64,000 nucleotides of DNA from Kaistia terrae (GTDB lineage Bacteria; Pseudomonadota; Alphaproteobacteria; Rhizobiales; Kaistiaceae). A program made the translations under genes and the position numbers. Within the stretch, counting starts at the first letter, position 1. Each line of letters starts with the position of its first letter. Below the pieces are notes generated by a model. The model saw only the letters and a list, made by a program, of their open reading frames with translations. It did no database searches and was not told the DNA's origin. Below, piece after piece: positions 63,270 to 64,000 of this stretch. The DNA lies in the NCBI RefSeq assembly GCF_026344005.1, contig NZ_JAPKNH010000001.1, forward strand, positions 558,001 to 622,000, given 5' to 3'.

Positions 63270-64000
63270 ATGCTCCGATACATCGCGATGCGGATCCTGC
63301 TATGGATCCCATCGGTTCTTCTCGTCATGCTGGGGGTCTACGCGCTCGCCTTTTATGGCGCCGGAGACCCGATCAAACTGATCTTCCTGCGTGCGCCCGG
63401 CGACGTCGCCTACGACCCGGTGCGCGTCGAGGCGATCCGGGAGAGTGCCGGCCTCACCAAGCCGTTCCTCGAACAGTTCGCCAATTATCTCCTGAACCTC
63501 TTGCAGGGGAATTTCGGCAACTCGCTGAATTCCGGCCGTTCTGTCTGGGCGATGATCTCGGCCGCGGCGCCGGTGAGCTTCAAGCTCGGCCTCTGCGCGA
63601 TCGTGGTCACGGCCCTCATCGCGGTTCCGCTCGGGCTCGTGGCTGGGCTTAACCAGAATACCAAGCTCGACTACACCATCCTGGGCTCGGCACTTTTTCT
63701 CTGGGCCATTCCGCCCTATGTGGCGGGGCCGCTGCTGATGGTGGGCCTTCTCCTGATCCTTCCCGGCATCCATGTTCCCTATGGCTGGGGCGGGGTTTTT
63801 GACGCGCGGATCATTTTGCCTCTCGTCGTGCTCTCCTTCCAGCCGATCGCGCTCATCGTGCGGCAGACCCGCGCCGCCGTCATCGAGGTGCTGAGCGAGG
63901 ATTTCGTGCGCACCGCGCGAGCGAAGGGCGTGCCGGAACTGTTCGTGGCGCTCAAGCATGTGCTCCGACCGGTACTCACGCCGGTCGTGACCCAGCTCGG
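63270..64000 (+). CDS. DppB-like ABC permease, cut by the window edge
   Basis: At least 243 residues of an inner-membrane permease: first helix followed by AFYGAGDPIKLIFLRAPGDV, SAGLTKPFLEQFANYLLNLL, QGNFGNSLNSGRSVWAMISA and the EAA-like region RTARAKGVPELFVALKHVLR. The frame is open at the last base. It lies 72 bases after the binding-protein stop and is the second gene of a peptide-type ABC operon. Confidence 0.9.
   Translation, partial: MLRYIAMRILLWIPSVLLVMLGVYALAFYGAGDPIKLIFLRAPGDVAYDPVRVEAIRESAGLTKPFLEQFANYLLNLLQGNFGNSLNSGRSVWAMISAAAPVSFKLGLCAIVVTALIAVPLGLVAGLNQNTKLDYTILGSALFLWAIPPYVAGPLLMVGLLLILPGIHVPYGWGGVFDARIILPLVVLSFQPIALIVRQTRAAVIEVLSEDFVRTARAKGVPELFVALKHVLRPVLTPVVTQL

Overview
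The window is high-GC DNA from an alphaproteobacterium, most likely of the order Hyphomicrobiales (Rhizobiales). This rests on the gene families and operon styles present (AAE antiporters, DUF3300/DUF2950, paired sulfur monooxygenases, a fused dipeptide-type ATPase), not on a marker gene. I see no rRNA, tRNA, CRISPR array, phage or intact insertion sequence. Nearly all of the sequence is coding, much of it in tightly coupled operons with ATGA or 4-base overlaps.

Layout. (1) 1-6002: a large PLP-dependent Orn/Lys/Arg-type decarboxylase lies between two AspT-type antiporters, the first cut by the window edge. This looks like a decarboxylation/antiport module. (2) 6184-14420: a DUF3300/DUF2950 secreted pair, a CadC-like membrane regulator with TolB/TPR-like periplasmic part, a PPK2 polyphosphate kinase, a SulP anion transporter with STAS domain, and two small unknown genes. 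Short related sequence elements recur upstream of the regulator, ppk2 and SulP genes. (3) 14635-17652 (minus strand): a copper-handling operon with a small unknown membrane protein, PCu(A)C, SCO and a PepSY membrane protein.

(4) 17981-40515: a 22-kb organosulfur-type acquisition island. It holds a dipeptide-type ABC transporter, two DszA/NtaA-like flavin monooxygenases, two DszC/SfnB-like enzymes, an SsuD-like monooxygenase next to a YdhS-like FAD protein, two ribose-type ABC transporters and one flavin reductase that could supply reduced flavin. (5) 41147-50702: a metal-uptake block. A cobalamin riboswitch precedes a CbiX-like/ferredoxin fusion and an ABC transporter with a binding protein and two permeases but no ATPase. 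Next to it is a complete nikABCDE operon preceded by a perfect NikR operator. The two systems read as cobalt and nickel uptake that may share ATPases. A short scar between them resembles the two ends of the copper operon joined together.

(6) 51159-57240: an operon joining a Tat-exported multicopper oxidase to a two-subunit molybdenum hydroxylase and a membrane protein with tandem ABM-like domains. (7) 57504-64000: a catabolic cluster on the minus strand (sialidase-like protein, DHDPS/NanA-family lyase or aldolase, PdxA-family dehydrogenase, SDR) diverging from a peptide-type ABC transporter whose permease runs off the window. Its substrate is unknown.
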